From assembly GCA_913045325.1 (NCBI GenBank), contig CAJWPZ010000013.1:1-44098 (forward strand): DNA of 44,098 nucleotides, in the 5' to 3' direction. The notes below the pieces were generated by a model that saw nothing but the letters and a program-made list of their open reading frames with translations, was not told the DNA's origin and ran no database searches. Source of the DNA: an uncultured Flavobacteriaceae bacterium (lineage in GTDB: Bacteria; Bacteroidota; Bacteroidia; Flavobacteriales; Flavobacteriaceae). Below, in pieces: positions 16,869 through 26,109 of the stretch; the first letter of the stretch is position 1, and the number at the start of each line of letters is the position of its first letter. A program made the position numbers and the translations under genes.

Positions 16869-18914
16869 ATGAAAAATACATTAAGCACTCTATCTAGAAA
16901 TCAATCCTTACTATACAAAGGATTTCTTTTTATTGCAGCTACTTTTTTAATACTCTATCTTTTTCCAAAAGCTGGACAATTTAAGTATGATTTCCAGAAG
17001 GGTAAACCCTGGCAGTATGAGAATTTGTATGCTCCTTTTAGTTTCACCATAAAAAAAGATGCATCGTCACTCGAGATAGAGAAACAGCAGATAGTTGATA
17101 ATGCAGAACCATATTTTGATATAGATTTTGCTGCCGTTGATGGTGTTAAAATAGAATTTTACCGACTGTTGGATGAAGCTTACCAGAATTCATTGTTTAG
17201 GGTTTCAAAACTAGTACTGCAAAGTAAAGGCGCTGCTATTATTGATGAAATTTATAAGCATGGCGTTGTAAGTGAATTGTACTCTTATGATGCAGATAAA
17301 CTGGTGTATCTAAAAAACGGTAATGAAATAGATGAGGTTACCTTTCATCAAATTGTTCGGTTTGATGACATTGCCTCTATTGTCAAGGCATCTACTTCTT
17401 TAGAGACCATTTCCCCTAGTATAGATTTGTTAGAGAAGATACTTAAAATTGTTATCAAGTCTAATGTTTCTTTAAACACCAAACTAACCCAGGCAGGTAT
17501 TGATGATGAGGTAAATGCCATGAATCCTAACAAAGGTATTATAGAAAAAAGTGGTCGTATCATTGCCAAAGGAGAACTGGTAGATACTGATGCCTACCAA
17601 ATTCTAGATTCTTTAAAGGCAGAGTATCAATCTCAAGTCTGGACCAAATCAAATTATCTCTGGCTGTTAGTTGGGTATGGTTTGCTTGTAATGTTGGTAC
17701 TGTTGATGTTGTTGCTATTTCTAAAAAAATACAGGCAAGAAATATATACAAACAACACCAAAGTAACCTTCATCTTTTTTAATGTACTATTAATGGTTTT
17801 ACTTACCACCATTGTGGTAAAGATGGATGCCAAGTATGTGTATGTAGTGCCACTTTGTATCTTACCCTTAATTTTAAAGGCGTTTTTCGACCCTAGATTA
17901 GGCTTGTTTGTTCATGTTCTTACCATATTATTGCTTGGATTTATAGTACCCAATAGTTTTGAATATTTGTTTTTGCAAATTATTGCAGGTATCGTAACTA
18001 TTTTAACGGTGTCTGAACTATACAAAAGAGCCAATCTGTTTATTTCTGTTACACAGATCACCTTTATTTATATCATTGGGTATTTTGCATTTGTTCTCAT
18101 ACAAGAAGGGAATATATATGCCTTTGAATGGGAAATATTCGGGTATTTCGTTTTATGTGGTTTAGCCACTTTATTTGCTCACCCCTTAATTTATTTCTAC
18201 GAAAAATTATTTGGTTTGGTGTCAGATGTTTCTCTTTTAGAGCTTAGTGATACCAATTCAAAATTATTAAAAGAGCTTTCTAATAAAGCCCCAGGAACAT
18301 TTCATCACTCTTTGAATGTTGCCAATCTTGCAGAAGCTGCTGCCCAAGAAATTGGCGCCAATTCTATGCTCGTTAGGGTAGGTGCTTTGTATCATGATAT
18401 TGGTAAAATGGCAAGTCCTACCTTTTTTATAGAAAACCAATTAAGTGGTATAAACGCGCACGATGAATTAGACCCAAAGGAAAGCGCTAGTATTATTATA
18501 AATCATGTTATAGACGGTATTGAAATTGCCAGAAAATATAATCTTCCAGATAGAATTATAGATTTTATACGTACCCATCATGGTACAAGTATGGTCTATT
18601 ATTTTTATAAGAAAGAGTTACAAAATCAAGGAGAGGCAAATAAAGCCGATTTTAAATATCCTGGTCCCATTCCTTTTTCTAAGGAAACGGCTATTTTAAT
18701 GATGGCAGATAGCGTGGAGGCAGCTAGTAAAAGCTTAAAGGAACCTACATCCACAAAAATTGATGTATTTGTAGAAAAGATTATTGATGCTCAAATGGAA
18801 CAAGGTCAGTTTTTAAATGCCAATGTAACCTTTAAAGAGATTGAGCTAATAAAGAAAGTTTTAAAGAAAAAACTAAATAATATGTTTCATTTAAGAGTAG
18901 AATATCCAGAGTAA
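16869..18914 (+). CDS. 7TM-HD family membrane phosphohydrolase (PgpH/YqfF-like)
   Basis: 681 residues from the ATG at 16869. Order: an N-terminal membrane helix (about 15-35), an extracytoplasmic 7TMR-HDED-type region to about 275, a block of seven or so membrane helices (about 280-465), and a cytoplasmic HD domain. The HD metal ligands are visible: His479-His480 in TFHHSLN and His509-Asp510 in YHDIGKM, with a later HHGTS. In Listeria the homologue PgpH degrades cyclic di-AMP; a similar role is inferred. Expressed alone on the plus strand, divergent from thiolase, about 100 bases ahead of pyrR. Confidence 0.9.
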   Translation: MKNTLSTLSRNQSLLYKGFLFIAATFLILYLFPKAGQFKYDFQKGKPWQYENLYAPFSFTIKKDASSLEIEKQQIVDNAEPYFDIDFAAVDGVKIEFYRLLDEAYQNSLFRVSKLVLQSKGAAIIDEIYKHGVVSELYSYDADKLVYLKNGNEIDEVTFHQIVRFDDIASIVKASTSLETISPSIDLLEKILKIVIKSNVSLNTKLTQAGIDDEVNAMNPNKGIIEKSGRIIAKGELVDTDAYQILDSLKAEYQSQVWTKSNYLWLLVGYGLLVMLVLLMLLLFLKKYRQEIYTNNTKVTFIFFNVLLMVLLTTIVVKMDAKYVYVVPLCILPLILKAFFDPRLGLFVHVLTILLLGFIVPNSFEYLFLQIIAGIVTILTVSELYKRANLFISVTQITFIYIIGYFAFVLIQEGNIYAFEWEIFGYFVLCGLATLFAHPLIYFYEKLFGLVSDVSLLELSDTNSKLLKELSNKAPGTFHHSLNVANLAEAAAQEIGANSMLVRVGALYHDIGKMASPTFFIENQLSGINAHDELDPKESASIIINHVIDGIEIARKYNLPDRIIDFIRTHHGTSMVYYFYKKELQNQGEANKADFKYPGPIPFSKETAILMMADSVEAASKSLKEPTSTKIDVFVEKIIDAQMEQGQFLNANVTFKEIELIKKVLKKKLNNMFHLRVEYPE

Positions 18915-18963
18915 TTCACACCAATTATACTCTTAATACACCCGATAACTATTATTTTCTGCC

Positions 18964-18990
18964 TTGATTTGTTAAAAAGTGGTACTTTTG
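18964..18990 (+). promoter_or_regulatory. Promoter of the pyrR-pyrB cluster
   Basis: TTG at 18964-18966, a 16-base spacer and TACTTTTG at 18983-18990. The start site would fall near 18996, leaving only about 25 bases before the pyrR ATG at 19021, too short for a PyrR-type attenuator. Confidence 0.6.
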
Positions 18991-19020
18991 TATCCTGAAA
19001 ACGTTTCAGAACACTTCCTT

Positions 19021-19560
19021 ATGAGCCAAAAAACACTATTAAACGCAACAGAGATTCATGTCGCTTTGCATCGTTTGGCTTGTCAATTAATAGAAAACCA
19101 TAACGATTTCTCTCAAACAGTGCTTATTGGTATACAGCCAAGGGGTGGCTTTCTAGCCAAACGCTTGGTGAGTCTACTACAAAATCAGTATAAAATTAAA
19201 GAGGTACAACTAGGTTTATTAGACATAACTTTTTACCGTGATGACTTTAGAAGAAGTGAAAAACCTCTAGAGGCAAATAAAACTGCAATAGATTTTGTGG
19301 TGGAAGACAAAAAAGTTGTTTTTATTGACGATGTACTCTACACCGGAAGAAGCATAAGAAGCGCATTAACAGCCATTGGTGACTTTGGCCGCCCAACAGA
19401 AATAGAATTACTCACACTCATTGACAGAAGATTTAGTAGACATCTACCTATACAGCCAGATTACAGAGGTAGGCAAGTAGATGCTATTGATGGAGAAAAG
19501 GTACGGGTTTGTTGGCAAGAGCAAGAAGGAGAAGACGCAGTCTATTTAATAAAAGAATAA
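19021..19560 (+). CDS. pyrR: PyrR bifunctional regulator / uracil phosphoribosyltransferase
   Basis: 179 residues from the ATG at 19021, the normal PyrR length; a start at 18979 is open but overlaps the promoter. The PRPP-binding motif VVFIDDVLYTGRS lies at about 99-111, and the segments IGIQPRGGFLAKRL and DITFYRDDF are family landmarks. In Gram-positive bacteria PyrR binds pyr mRNA leaders and attenuates transcription; it also has uracil phosphoribosyltransferase activity. Here the predicted leader is too short for an attenuator, so regulation of this cluster may differ. It is seven bases ahead of pyrB. Confidence 0.94.
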   Translation: MSQKTLLNATEIHVALHRLACQLIENHNDFSQTVLIGIQPRGGFLAKRLVSLLQNQYKIKEVQLGLLDITFYRDDFRRSEKPLEANKTAIDFVVEDKKVVFIDDVLYTGRSIRSALTAIGDFGRPTEIELLTLIDRRFSRHLPIQPDYRGRQVDAIDGEKVRVCWQEQEGEDAVYLIKE

Positions 19561-19567
19561 TTATACG

Positions 19568-20506
19568 ATGTCTGAATTAAGCGTAAATCACTTATTAGGA
19601 ATTAAATACATCACAGAGGAGGACATACAACTCATCTTTGAAACCGCAGACCATTTTAAAGAAGTGATTCATAGGCCTATTAAAAAAGTGCCTTCACTTA
19701 GAGATATTACTATCGCTAATTTATTTTTCGAGAACAGCACCCGTACTAGACTTTCTTTTGAACTTGCACAGAAAAGACTTTCTGCAGATATTATAAACTT
19801 TTCTGCCGGGTCTTCTTCGGTTAAAAAAGGAGAATCTTTAGTAGACACGGTAAACAATATTCTATCAATGAAGGTTGATATGGTGGTAATGCGTCATCCC
19901 AACCCTGGAGCTGGTGTATTTCTATCAAAACATATAAACGCAAGTATTATAAACGCAGGAGATGGCGCCCATGAGCACCCTACACAAGCCCTTTTGGATT
20001 GTTACTCTATTAGAGAACGACTAGGAGATGTGGCTGGTAAAAAAGTAGTGATTGTTGGAGATATACTTCACTCTAGAGTTGCGTTATCTAATATTTTTGC
20101 ACTACAAAAACTAGGAGCAACTGTAAAGGTTTGTGGTCCTAAGACATTAATGCCAAGGTATATAGAATCTTTGGGTGTTACCTTTGAACCTAATTTGATA
20201 AAAGCATTAAATTGGTGTGATGTTGCAAACATGCTACGGGTACAAAATGAACGCATGGATATTAGTTATTTTCCATCTACCAGAGAGTACACACAGCAGT
20301 TTGGATTAAATAAAACAATACTAGACAACCTAGATAAAGAAATTATTGTCATGCATCCAGGGCCTATTAACAGAGGTGTTGAGATTACAAGTGATGTTGC
20401 AGACTCTAAACAAGCCATCATCCTAGATCAAGTTCAAAACGGTTTGGCTGTACGTATGGCTGTATTATATTTGTTGGCTTCCAAAATCAAAAGAAATGAT
20501 AATTAA
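19568..20506 (+). CDS. pyrB: Aspartate carbamoyltransferase, catalytic subunit
   Basis: 312 residues. It joins carbamoyl phosphate and L-aspartate to form N-carbamoyl-aspartate, the committed step of pyrimidine synthesis. The carbamoyl-phosphate loop FFENSTRTRLSFE has Ser57-Thr-Arg-Thr-Arg61; HPTQALLD and MLRVQNERM follow, and HPGPINRGVE is the C-terminal landmark. No pyrI regulatory subunit gene is adjacent. It follows pyrR by seven bases and its last 11 bases overlap the start of the next small gene, pointing to one transcript with translational coupling. Confidence 0.97.
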   Translation: MSELSVNHLLGIKYITEEDIQLIFETADHFKEVIHRPIKKVPSLRDITIANLFFENSTRTRLSFELAQKRLSADIINFSAGSSSVKKGESLVDTVNNILSMKVDMVVMRHPNPGAGVFLSKHINASIINAGDGAHEHPTQALLDCYSIRERLGDVAGKKVVIVGDILHSRVALSNIFALQKLGATVKVCGPKTLMPRYIESLGVTFEPNLIKALNWCDVANMLRVQNERMDISYFPSTREYTQQFGLNKTILDNLDKEIIVMHPGPINRGVEITSDVADSKQAIILDQVQNGLAVRMAVLYLLASKIKRNDN

Positions 20507-20831
20507 TACCTCCAAAACGTTTACTGTTTTAAAAGATCAAAAAGATGGTATTGAAGATTTTACCGCGTTTTTAACTCATATTGTTCCAACCCGTTTTAAA
20601 GACCAAAATCTTATCATTGATTTGTTGCCCTACACCAATCTATCTTTAGAGCAATTACTAATGTTTATTGAGATTTCTAACCAACATAGAATTTTAAAAC
20701 ATTCTTTTGTAATAGTAAATAATGCCCTTGATACAGATATACTGCCTAATGAGATTATGGTAGTGCCAACACTTTTAGAGGCGCAGGATGTTATTGAGAT
20801 GGAAGAAATTGAAAGAGATCTTGGTTTTTAA
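20496..20831 (+). CDS. Small conserved-looking protein of unknown function between pyrB and rnz
   Basis: 111 residues. The start ATG lies inside the end of pyrB (11-base overlap, different frame), typical of coupled translation and evidence that the ORF is real. Predicted alternating helices and strands (NLIIDLLPY, SLEQLLMFIEISNQH, SFVIVNN, EIMVVPTLLEAQDVIEMEEIE) resemble a small STAS-like alpha/beta fold, but no phosphorylatable serine motif is evident. Homologues may be annotated by context as ribonuclease Z, but this protein has no metallo-beta-lactamase motif. It precedes rnz by 78 bases on the same strand. Function unknown. Confidence 0.75.
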   Translation: MIINTSKTFTVLKDQKDGIEDFTAFLTHIVPTRFKDQNLIIDLLPYTNLSLEQLLMFIEISNQHRILKHSFVIVNNALDTDILPNEIMVVPTLLEAQDVIEMEEIERDLGF

Positions 20832-20909
20832 CCCCATACGCTCTACTACACAGGTTTTGAAAAAAAATCACTACTTTAACACCTATGTTTAATCTAGTAT
20901 TTAAATAGC

Positions 20910-21815
20910 ATGAAATTAACTATTGTTGGTTGTCATTCTGCCTCACCTCGATTTGACGCAAATCCTACAGCGCAAATACTGGAAGTAAAAGGACACTTGT
21001 TTTTAATAGATTGTGGGGAAGGTACTCAAGTTCAGCTCAGAAAGTTTAAAATAAAATTTGCTAGAATAAAACATATTTTTATTTCTCACCTGCACGGCGA
21101 TCACTTTTTTGGTTTGGTGGGTTTGATATCCACATTTAAGTTATTAGGTAGAGATGCTCCTTTACATATTTACGGCCCAAAGGGTATTAAACAAGCTATT
21201 TTGTTACAGCTTAAATTGGGGAAAACCTATACTAATTTCGAGCTTTATTTTCATGAATTAGAAAGCAACAAGCCAACGCTATTATTTGAAGACGCTATTT
21301 TGAGCATTACCACCATACCTTTAAAACATAGGGTATACACCAATGGTTTTTTGTTTCAACAAAAACCTGGTGAACGAATTTTAAATATTCAAAAAGCTAC
21401 ACAATTGGGGATAGATTCTTCTTACTATCAAAAAGCAAAACAGGGATTTGATGTACCAGATAGCCAAGAAAATATAGTCTCTAACACTGCTATTACTTTT
21501 GATCCAGCCCCTGCAAAATCTTATGCTTATTGTAGTGACACTGCTTATTGTGAGCAGATTATACCCCAAATATCTAATACTACGCTACTGTATCATGAGG
21601 CTACTTTTTTACACCAGCATGCTCAATTAGCTTTAAAAACAATGCATAGTACTGCTCACCAGGCTGCTTTAATTGCTCACAAGGCAAAGGTAGGTAAATT
21701 GCTACTAGGTCATTATTCTGGACGTTATAGTGATTATAATGAGTTTAAACTGCAGGCCCAGGAAGTTTTCACGCCAACAGAACTAGCCATGGATGGTAAG
21801 ATTTTTGAAATCTAA
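20910..21815 (+). CDS. rnz: Ribonuclease Z (tRNA 3' processing endonuclease)
   Basis: 301 residues, the usual length of the short RNase Z form. The zinc-binding motif ISHLHGDHFFGL gives His60, His62, Asp64 and His65; CSDTAYCE supplies the bridging aspartate, and HSTAHQAALIAHKA and LLGHYSGRY provide later histidines. RNase Z cleaves tRNA precursors after the discriminator base to make the 3' end ready for CCA addition. It is the last gene of the pyrR-pyrB cluster and lies close to the separate RNase P RNA gene in this window, though not in the same transcript. Confidence 0.95.
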   Translation: MKLTIVGCHSASPRFDANPTAQILEVKGHLFLIDCGEGTQVQLRKFKIKFARIKHIFISHLHGDHFFGLVGLISTFKLLGRDAPLHIYGPKGIKQAILLQLKLGKTYTNFELYFHELESNKPTLLFEDAILSITTIPLKHRVYTNGFLFQQKPGERILNIQKATQLGIDSSYYQKAKQGFDVPDSQENIVSNTAITFDPAPAKSYAYCSDTAYCEQIIPQISNTTLLYHEATFLHQHAQLALKTMHSTAHQAALIAHKAKVGKLLLGHYSGRYSDYNEFKLQAQEVFTPTELAMDGKIFEI

Positions 21816-21929
21816 TGCCAAAGGTGTTTTTTTAGTTTGCTATTTTACCGCTTATTTTTCACATAACTTTAAAGATTCTAGTATATTATAAATTATGCAA
21901 TCTTTGTACCTTGCGGTAAAGTTAAATTT

Positions 21930-22574
21930 ATGGATAAAAACCTTCACAACTATAGAAAATCTTACGAGAAAGGATCTCTTACAGAAGATACTGTTCAAGA
22001 AAATCCATTACAGCAATTTGCTGCTTGGTTTTTAGAGGCAGAAAATACCCCTGCTGTTGAGGAGCCAAATGCAATGACCCTGAGTACTGTAAATGGTCAA
22101 GGTATTCCAAAGGCGCGAGTGGTGCTGCTTAAAGAATATACATCACAAGGCTTTGTTTTTTATACCAATTACACCAGTGGTAAAGGACAGGCTATTGCGC
22201 AAAATAACAATGTTTGTGTTTCGTTTTTTTGGCCTTCACTGGAGCGTCAAATTATAATAACGGGTGAGGCCGTAAAAATTTCAGAAGAAAAATCTATTGC
22301 CTATTTTAATAAAAGACCTCGTGAGAGCCAATTGGGCGCTGTAGTAAGCGATCAATCTACAGCTATAGACAGCAGAGAAGCTTTGGAAGAAAAACTACTA
22401 CAGACAGAAAAAAAATATGACACCAAGACTATAGAAAAACCTACTAATTGGGGAGGTTATTTAATACAGCCAACTTCCTATGAGTTTTGGCAGGGTAGAA
22501 ATAGTAGGTTACATGATAGGATTAAGTATACAAAAAACAATAATAGCTGGAGTATAGGTAGGCTGCAACCCTAG
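21930..22574 (+). CDS. pdxH: Pyridoxamine 5'-phosphate oxidase
   Basis: 214 residues. This FMN enzyme oxidises pyridoxine or pyridoxamine 5'-phosphate to pyridoxal 5'-phosphate. The FMN-binding segments RVVLLKEY and FYTNYTSGKGQAI (about 68-90) and the C-terminal signature YEFWQGRNSRLHDR are intact. It is the first gene of a plus-strand run with a SixA-like phosphatase (23-base gap), ppk1 and ppx. The functional link between PLP synthesis and polyphosphate is not obvious; it may be only a transcriptional neighbour. Confidence 0.95.
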   Translation: MDKNLHNYRKSYEKGSLTEDTVQENPLQQFAAWFLEAENTPAVEEPNAMTLSTVNGQGIPKARVVLLKEYTSQGFVFYTNYTSGKGQAIAQNNNVCVSFFWPSLERQIIITGEAVKISEEKSIAYFNKRPRESQLGAVVSDQSTAIDSREALEEKLLQTEKKYDTKTIEKPTNWGGYLIQPTSYEFWQGRNSRLHDRIKYTKNNNSWSIGRLQP

Positions 22575-22597
22575 TTTAGTATCTAATACCATTAGTA

Positions 22598-23083
22598 ATG
22601 AAGACACTATATTTTATTAGGCACGCTAAGTCTTCTTGGAAACATACTGTTATTGATCAGCAAAGACCCTTAAATAAAAGAGGTGTTACTGATGCTTTAC
22701 AAGTTTCAAAGTTAGTAGCGAAAACTAATGTAAAACCGCAGGTAATTATAACAAGTGATGCTCTGAGAGCTCAAGGCACTGCCAGGTATTTTAAAGATGC
22801 TTTTGCCCTTGATGATAATGCCTTTGTATTAAATTCTGCGTTGTATGATTTTAGCGGCCAACAAGTTATGAAGCTTATTAAAGAATTAAAAAACACCCTA
22901 GATTGTGTTATGCTGTGTGGGCATAACCATGCATTTACTTATATAGTGAACATATTGGGTAGTATAAGTATTAAAAATGTACCTACTTGCGGTTTTCTGG
23001 CCATTACCTTTGAGGAAGATAAGTGGAGTGAGATAACCACAGGAACAACCAATAACATAATTTTTCCGAGAGACTTAAAATAA
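22598..23083 (+). CDS. SixA-like histidine phosphatase
   Basis: 161 residues with the histidine phosphatase signature near the start: FIRHAKSSW, where Arg8 and His9 form the RHG-type active site, and a second catalytic histidine in MLCGHNHAF. Small proteins of this type resemble SixA, which removes phosphate from phosphohistidine on HPt domains; others act on small phosphoesters. The target here is unknown. It starts 23 bases after pdxH and ends four bases before ppk1, so it is very likely co-expressed with polyphosphate kinase, an enzyme that itself works through phosphohistidine. Confidence 0.87.
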   Translation: MKTLYFIRHAKSSWKHTVIDQQRPLNKRGVTDALQVSKLVAKTNVKPQVIITSDALRAQGTARYFKDAFALDDNAFVLNSALYDFSGQQVMKLIKELKNTLDCVMLCGHNHAFTYIVNILGSISIKNVPTCGFLAITFEEDKWSEITTGTTNNIIFPRDLK

Positions 23084-23087
23084 AACT

Positions 23088-25178
23088 ATGACACCAAAAC
23101 CAAATAAAGCCCCTCTTGAGAATAGCTATTATAACCGAGAATTAAGCTGGTTACAGTTTAACGCACGTGTGTTACAAGAGGCTGAAGACAGTACAACTCC
23201 ACTGCTTGAAAGGTTACGGTTTATTGGAATTTTTTCAAACAATCTAGATGAGTTTTTTAAAGTACGATATGCCACTATAAAGCGTATTGCTGATGCCGGG
23301 AAGGGTGGGCGTAGTTTTTTAGGAGGTATTCCAGCCTCAAAGCTAATGGAGCTAATTACCCAAACAGTAATCAAGCAGCAGAAAACTAGTTTAGGTATTT
23401 TGAGTGGCATTAAGCAAGAGCTTAAAAAAGAGCAAATCTATATGATCAATGAGACGGAGGTATCTAAGTCTCAGTCTGAATTTATTGAAGATTATTTTTT
23501 GCAAAAAGTTAGTCCTGCCATGGTTGTTATTATGATTGGTGAACTTAAAGAATTCCCTTCATTAAAAGATAGCGCAGCGTATCTAGCCGTGAAAATGGAA
23601 ATGACTACTGATGATACAACCTTTGCTTCAAAACATAATTATGCTCTTATTGAAATACCTAAAAATGTAGAACGATTTGTAGAATTACCCTCACACGATG
23701 GTAAGAAATACATCATCATCTTAGATGATTTAATACGATATATGCTACACAAAATATTTAGCATTTTTAAGTACGATCATATTTCTGCACACATGATAAA
23801 AATTACTCGTGATGCTGCCCTAGATATAGAGAGTGATTTAAGTAAAAGTTTTATTGATAAAATATCTAAATCTGTAAAAAATAGAAGTGATGGAGATCCT
23901 GTAAGGCTTGTATATGATAAAACCATAGATGATCAAACTCTCTCTTTTTTAATGGATAAAATGGGAATAAAAAACTCTGATAGTATTAATCCCGGTGGGA
24001 GATATCATAACAGAAGAGATTATATTAAGTTTCCTAGCCTAGGACGTCCAGACTTGCAATATGAAAAAATCATACCCCTACAAATCCCTGGTTTATCACT
24101 AGTTGGAAGCTTACTAGATAAGGTTGCCAAAAAAGACTACTTGTTACATGCACCTTACCAGAGCTTTTCTTATGTTGTAAAATTTTTGCGTGAGGCTGCA
24201 CTAGACCCTACAGTAAAAACAATAAAAATAACTATTTATAGACTTGCAGAAGTATCTCATATTTCCAGTAGTTTAATAAATGCGGTTAAAAATGGTAAAG
24301 AAGTAACGGTACAAATAGAACTACAAGCACGTTTTGATGAACAGGCCAATATTCATTACGCTGAACAAATGCAGCGTGAAGGAGTGAAACTTATATTTGG
24401 AGTAGCAGGGCTAAAAGTACACTGTAAAATATGTGTTGTAGAGCGCATGGAAGAGGGTAAATTAAAGAAATATTCACTTATAAGTACAGGAAACTTTAAT
24501 GAGTCTACGGCAAGAATATACACAGATTATACCTTGTTCACTGCCAATCAAAAAATTGGAAAAGAACTCAATAGAGTGTTTGATTTTTTTGAAGTAAACT
24601 ATAAAATTAAAGCGTACAAGCATTTAATTGTATCTCCACATTATACAAGAACAGCTATTTATGATTTAATACAGACAGAGATATTTAATACCATACAGGG
24701 TAAAAAAAGTGGTATTAAATTAAAACTCAATAGCCTGTCAGACAATAGATTAATAGACAGACTTTATGCCGCTAGTAGGGCAGGTGTTAAAATTCAACTA
24801 ATTGTTAGAGGAATTTGTTGCTTAATTCCTGGTGTTAAATCTATGAGTGAAAACATTGAGGTGATTAGCGTTGTAGATAAGTTTTTAGAGCACCCAAGAC
24901 TTTATATATTTGAGAATGATGGCGCTCCAAATGTATATATATCTTCTGCAGATTTTATGCGTAGAAATTTAGACACAAGAGTAGAGATTTCGTGTCCAAT
25001 ATATGACCAGCAAATCAAAGAAGAAATTTTAGAAACCTTCGATATTTGTTGGAGCGATAATGTAAAGGCCAGATGTATTTCTCAAAAACAAGACAATCTG
25101 TACAGAAAAAACAACAAGCCAAAAGTGCGATCTCAATTTGCATTGTATGAATATTATAAAAATAAACTAGAAAATTAA
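23088..25178 (+). CDS. ppk1: Polyphosphate kinase 1
   Basis: 696 residues, normal for PPK1. It polymerises the gamma phosphate of ATP into inorganic polyphosphate. The N-domain begins with YYNRELSWLQFNARVL; the catalytic core carries the autophosphorylated histidine at 445 in LKVHCKICVV, followed by STGNFNESTARIYTD, and a second conserved histidine lies in FLEHPRLYIF near 605. Its stop is followed after one base by the exopolyphosphatase start, so synthesis and breakdown of polyphosphate are encoded in a coupled pair. Confidence 0.97.
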   Translation: MTPKPNKAPLENSYYNRELSWLQFNARVLQEAEDSTTPLLERLRFIGIFSNNLDEFFKVRYATIKRIADAGKGGRSFLGGIPASKLMELITQTVIKQQKTSLGILSGIKQELKKEQIYMINETEVSKSQSEFIEDYFLQKVSPAMVVIMIGELKEFPSLKDSAAYLAVKMEMTTDDTTFASKHNYALIEIPKNVERFVELPSHDGKKYIIILDDLIRYMLHKIFSIFKYDHISAHMIKITRDAALDIESDLSKSFIDKISKSVKNRSDGDPVRLVYDKTIDDQTLSFLMDKMGIKNSDSINPGGRYHNRRDYIKFPSLGRPDLQYEKIIPLQIPGLSLVGSLLDKVAKKDYLLHAPYQSFSYVVKFLREAALDPTVKTIKITIYRLAEVSHISSSLINAVKNGKEVTVQIELQARFDEQANIHYAEQMQREGVKLIFGVAGLKVHCKICVVERMEEGKLKKYSLISTGNFNESTARIYTDYTLFTANQKIGKELNRVFDFFEVNYKIKAYKHLIVSPHYTRTAIYDLIQTEIFNTIQGKKSGIKLKLNSLSDNRLIDRLYAASRAGVKIQLIVRGICCLIPGVKSMSENIEVISVVDKFLEHPRLYIFENDGAPNVYISSADFMRRNLDTRVEISCPIYDQQIKEEILETFDICWSDNVKARCISQKQDNLYRKNNKPKVRSQFALYEYYKNKLEN

Positions 25179-25179
25179 T

Positions 25180-26079
25180 TTGTTACATATAGAGAAATAT
25201 GCTGCCGTAGATATAGGTTCTAATGCCATACGTCTGCTCATTACAACGGTAATAGAGAAAGAGGGTTTCCCTACTCAATTTAAAAAAACTTCCTTGGTGC
25301 GCCTTCCCATTAGACTCGGCGCTGATGTTTTTTTAAAAGGGAGTATTTCTTCAAGGAATTACAAAAGGCTTCTTGATGCAATGCATGCTTACTCCTTGAT
25401 TATTAAAACCCACAATGTGGTTGCTTTTAGAGCTTGTGCAACTTCTGCCATGCGAGAGGCCAAAAATGGTCAGCAAATTGTATCAAAATTAAAGGCCGCC
25501 ACTGGCATTGACATTCAGATTATCGATGGTAATGATGAGGCAGCTATTATTGCCTCTACAGATTTAAAACAACTCATTAGTGATAATAAAGTGTTTTTAT
25601 ATGTTGATGTGGGTGGAGGTTCTACAGAATTCACCGTATTTGCTAATGGTAAAAATATTGTCTCACACTCTTTTAAATTAGGTACGGTGCGTATTATAAA
25701 TGGCATGGTGGAGGATGTTACTTGGCAGCAGGCAAAAAATTGGGTTACCCAACATACAAAAGCATATTCAAAAATTAATGTAATTGGTTCTGGCGGAAAT
25801 ATAAACAGTATATATCGCTTTAGTGAAAATAAGATAGGACAGCCCCTGAGTTATTTATTTATGTCAAGCTTCTATGAAAAAGTAAAACAGTATGATTACA
25901 ACCAGCGTGTATTCGAGCTAAAAATGAATCCAGATAGGGCAGATGTTATTATCCCTGCCACGCGTATTTATCTTTCTGCTATGAAGTGGGCAAAAGCAAA
26001 AAACATGTATGTGCCTAAAATTGGACTTGCAGATGGTATTGTAAAGCAGCTTTATAATGAACGAAATGCAACTACATAG
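25180..26079 (+). CDS. ppx: Exopolyphosphatase, Ppx/GppA family
   Basis: 299 residues, the short (single-module) form of the family. The ASKHA phosphate-binding motifs are present: AAVDIGSNAIRLL near residue 8 and FLYVDVGGGSTEFTVF near 145; VIGSGGNIN is a further landmark. It removes terminal phosphates from polyphosphate, or hydrolyses pppGpp; the adjacency to ppk1 favours the former. The start is a TTG directly after the ppk1 stop (one base between); no ATG exists in frame before the first motif, so TTG is well supported and implies translational coupling. Confidence 0.92.
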   Translation: MLHIEKYAAVDIGSNAIRLLITTVIEKEGFPTQFKKTSLVRLPIRLGADVFLKGSISSRNYKRLLDAMHAYSLIIKTHNVVAFRACATSAMREAKNGQQIVSKLKAATGIDIQIIDGNDEAAIIASTDLKQLISDNKVFLYVDVGGGSTEFTVFANGKNIVSHSFKLGTVRIINGMVEDVTWQQAKNWVTQHTKAYSKINVIGSGGNINSIYRFSENKIGQPLSYLFMSSFYEKVKQYDYNQRVFELKMNPDRADVIIPATRIYLSAMKWAKAKNMYVPKIGLADGIVKQLYNERNATT

Positions 26080-26109
26080 AAATATAATTAGTGTATCTGC
26101 AGTGTAAAA

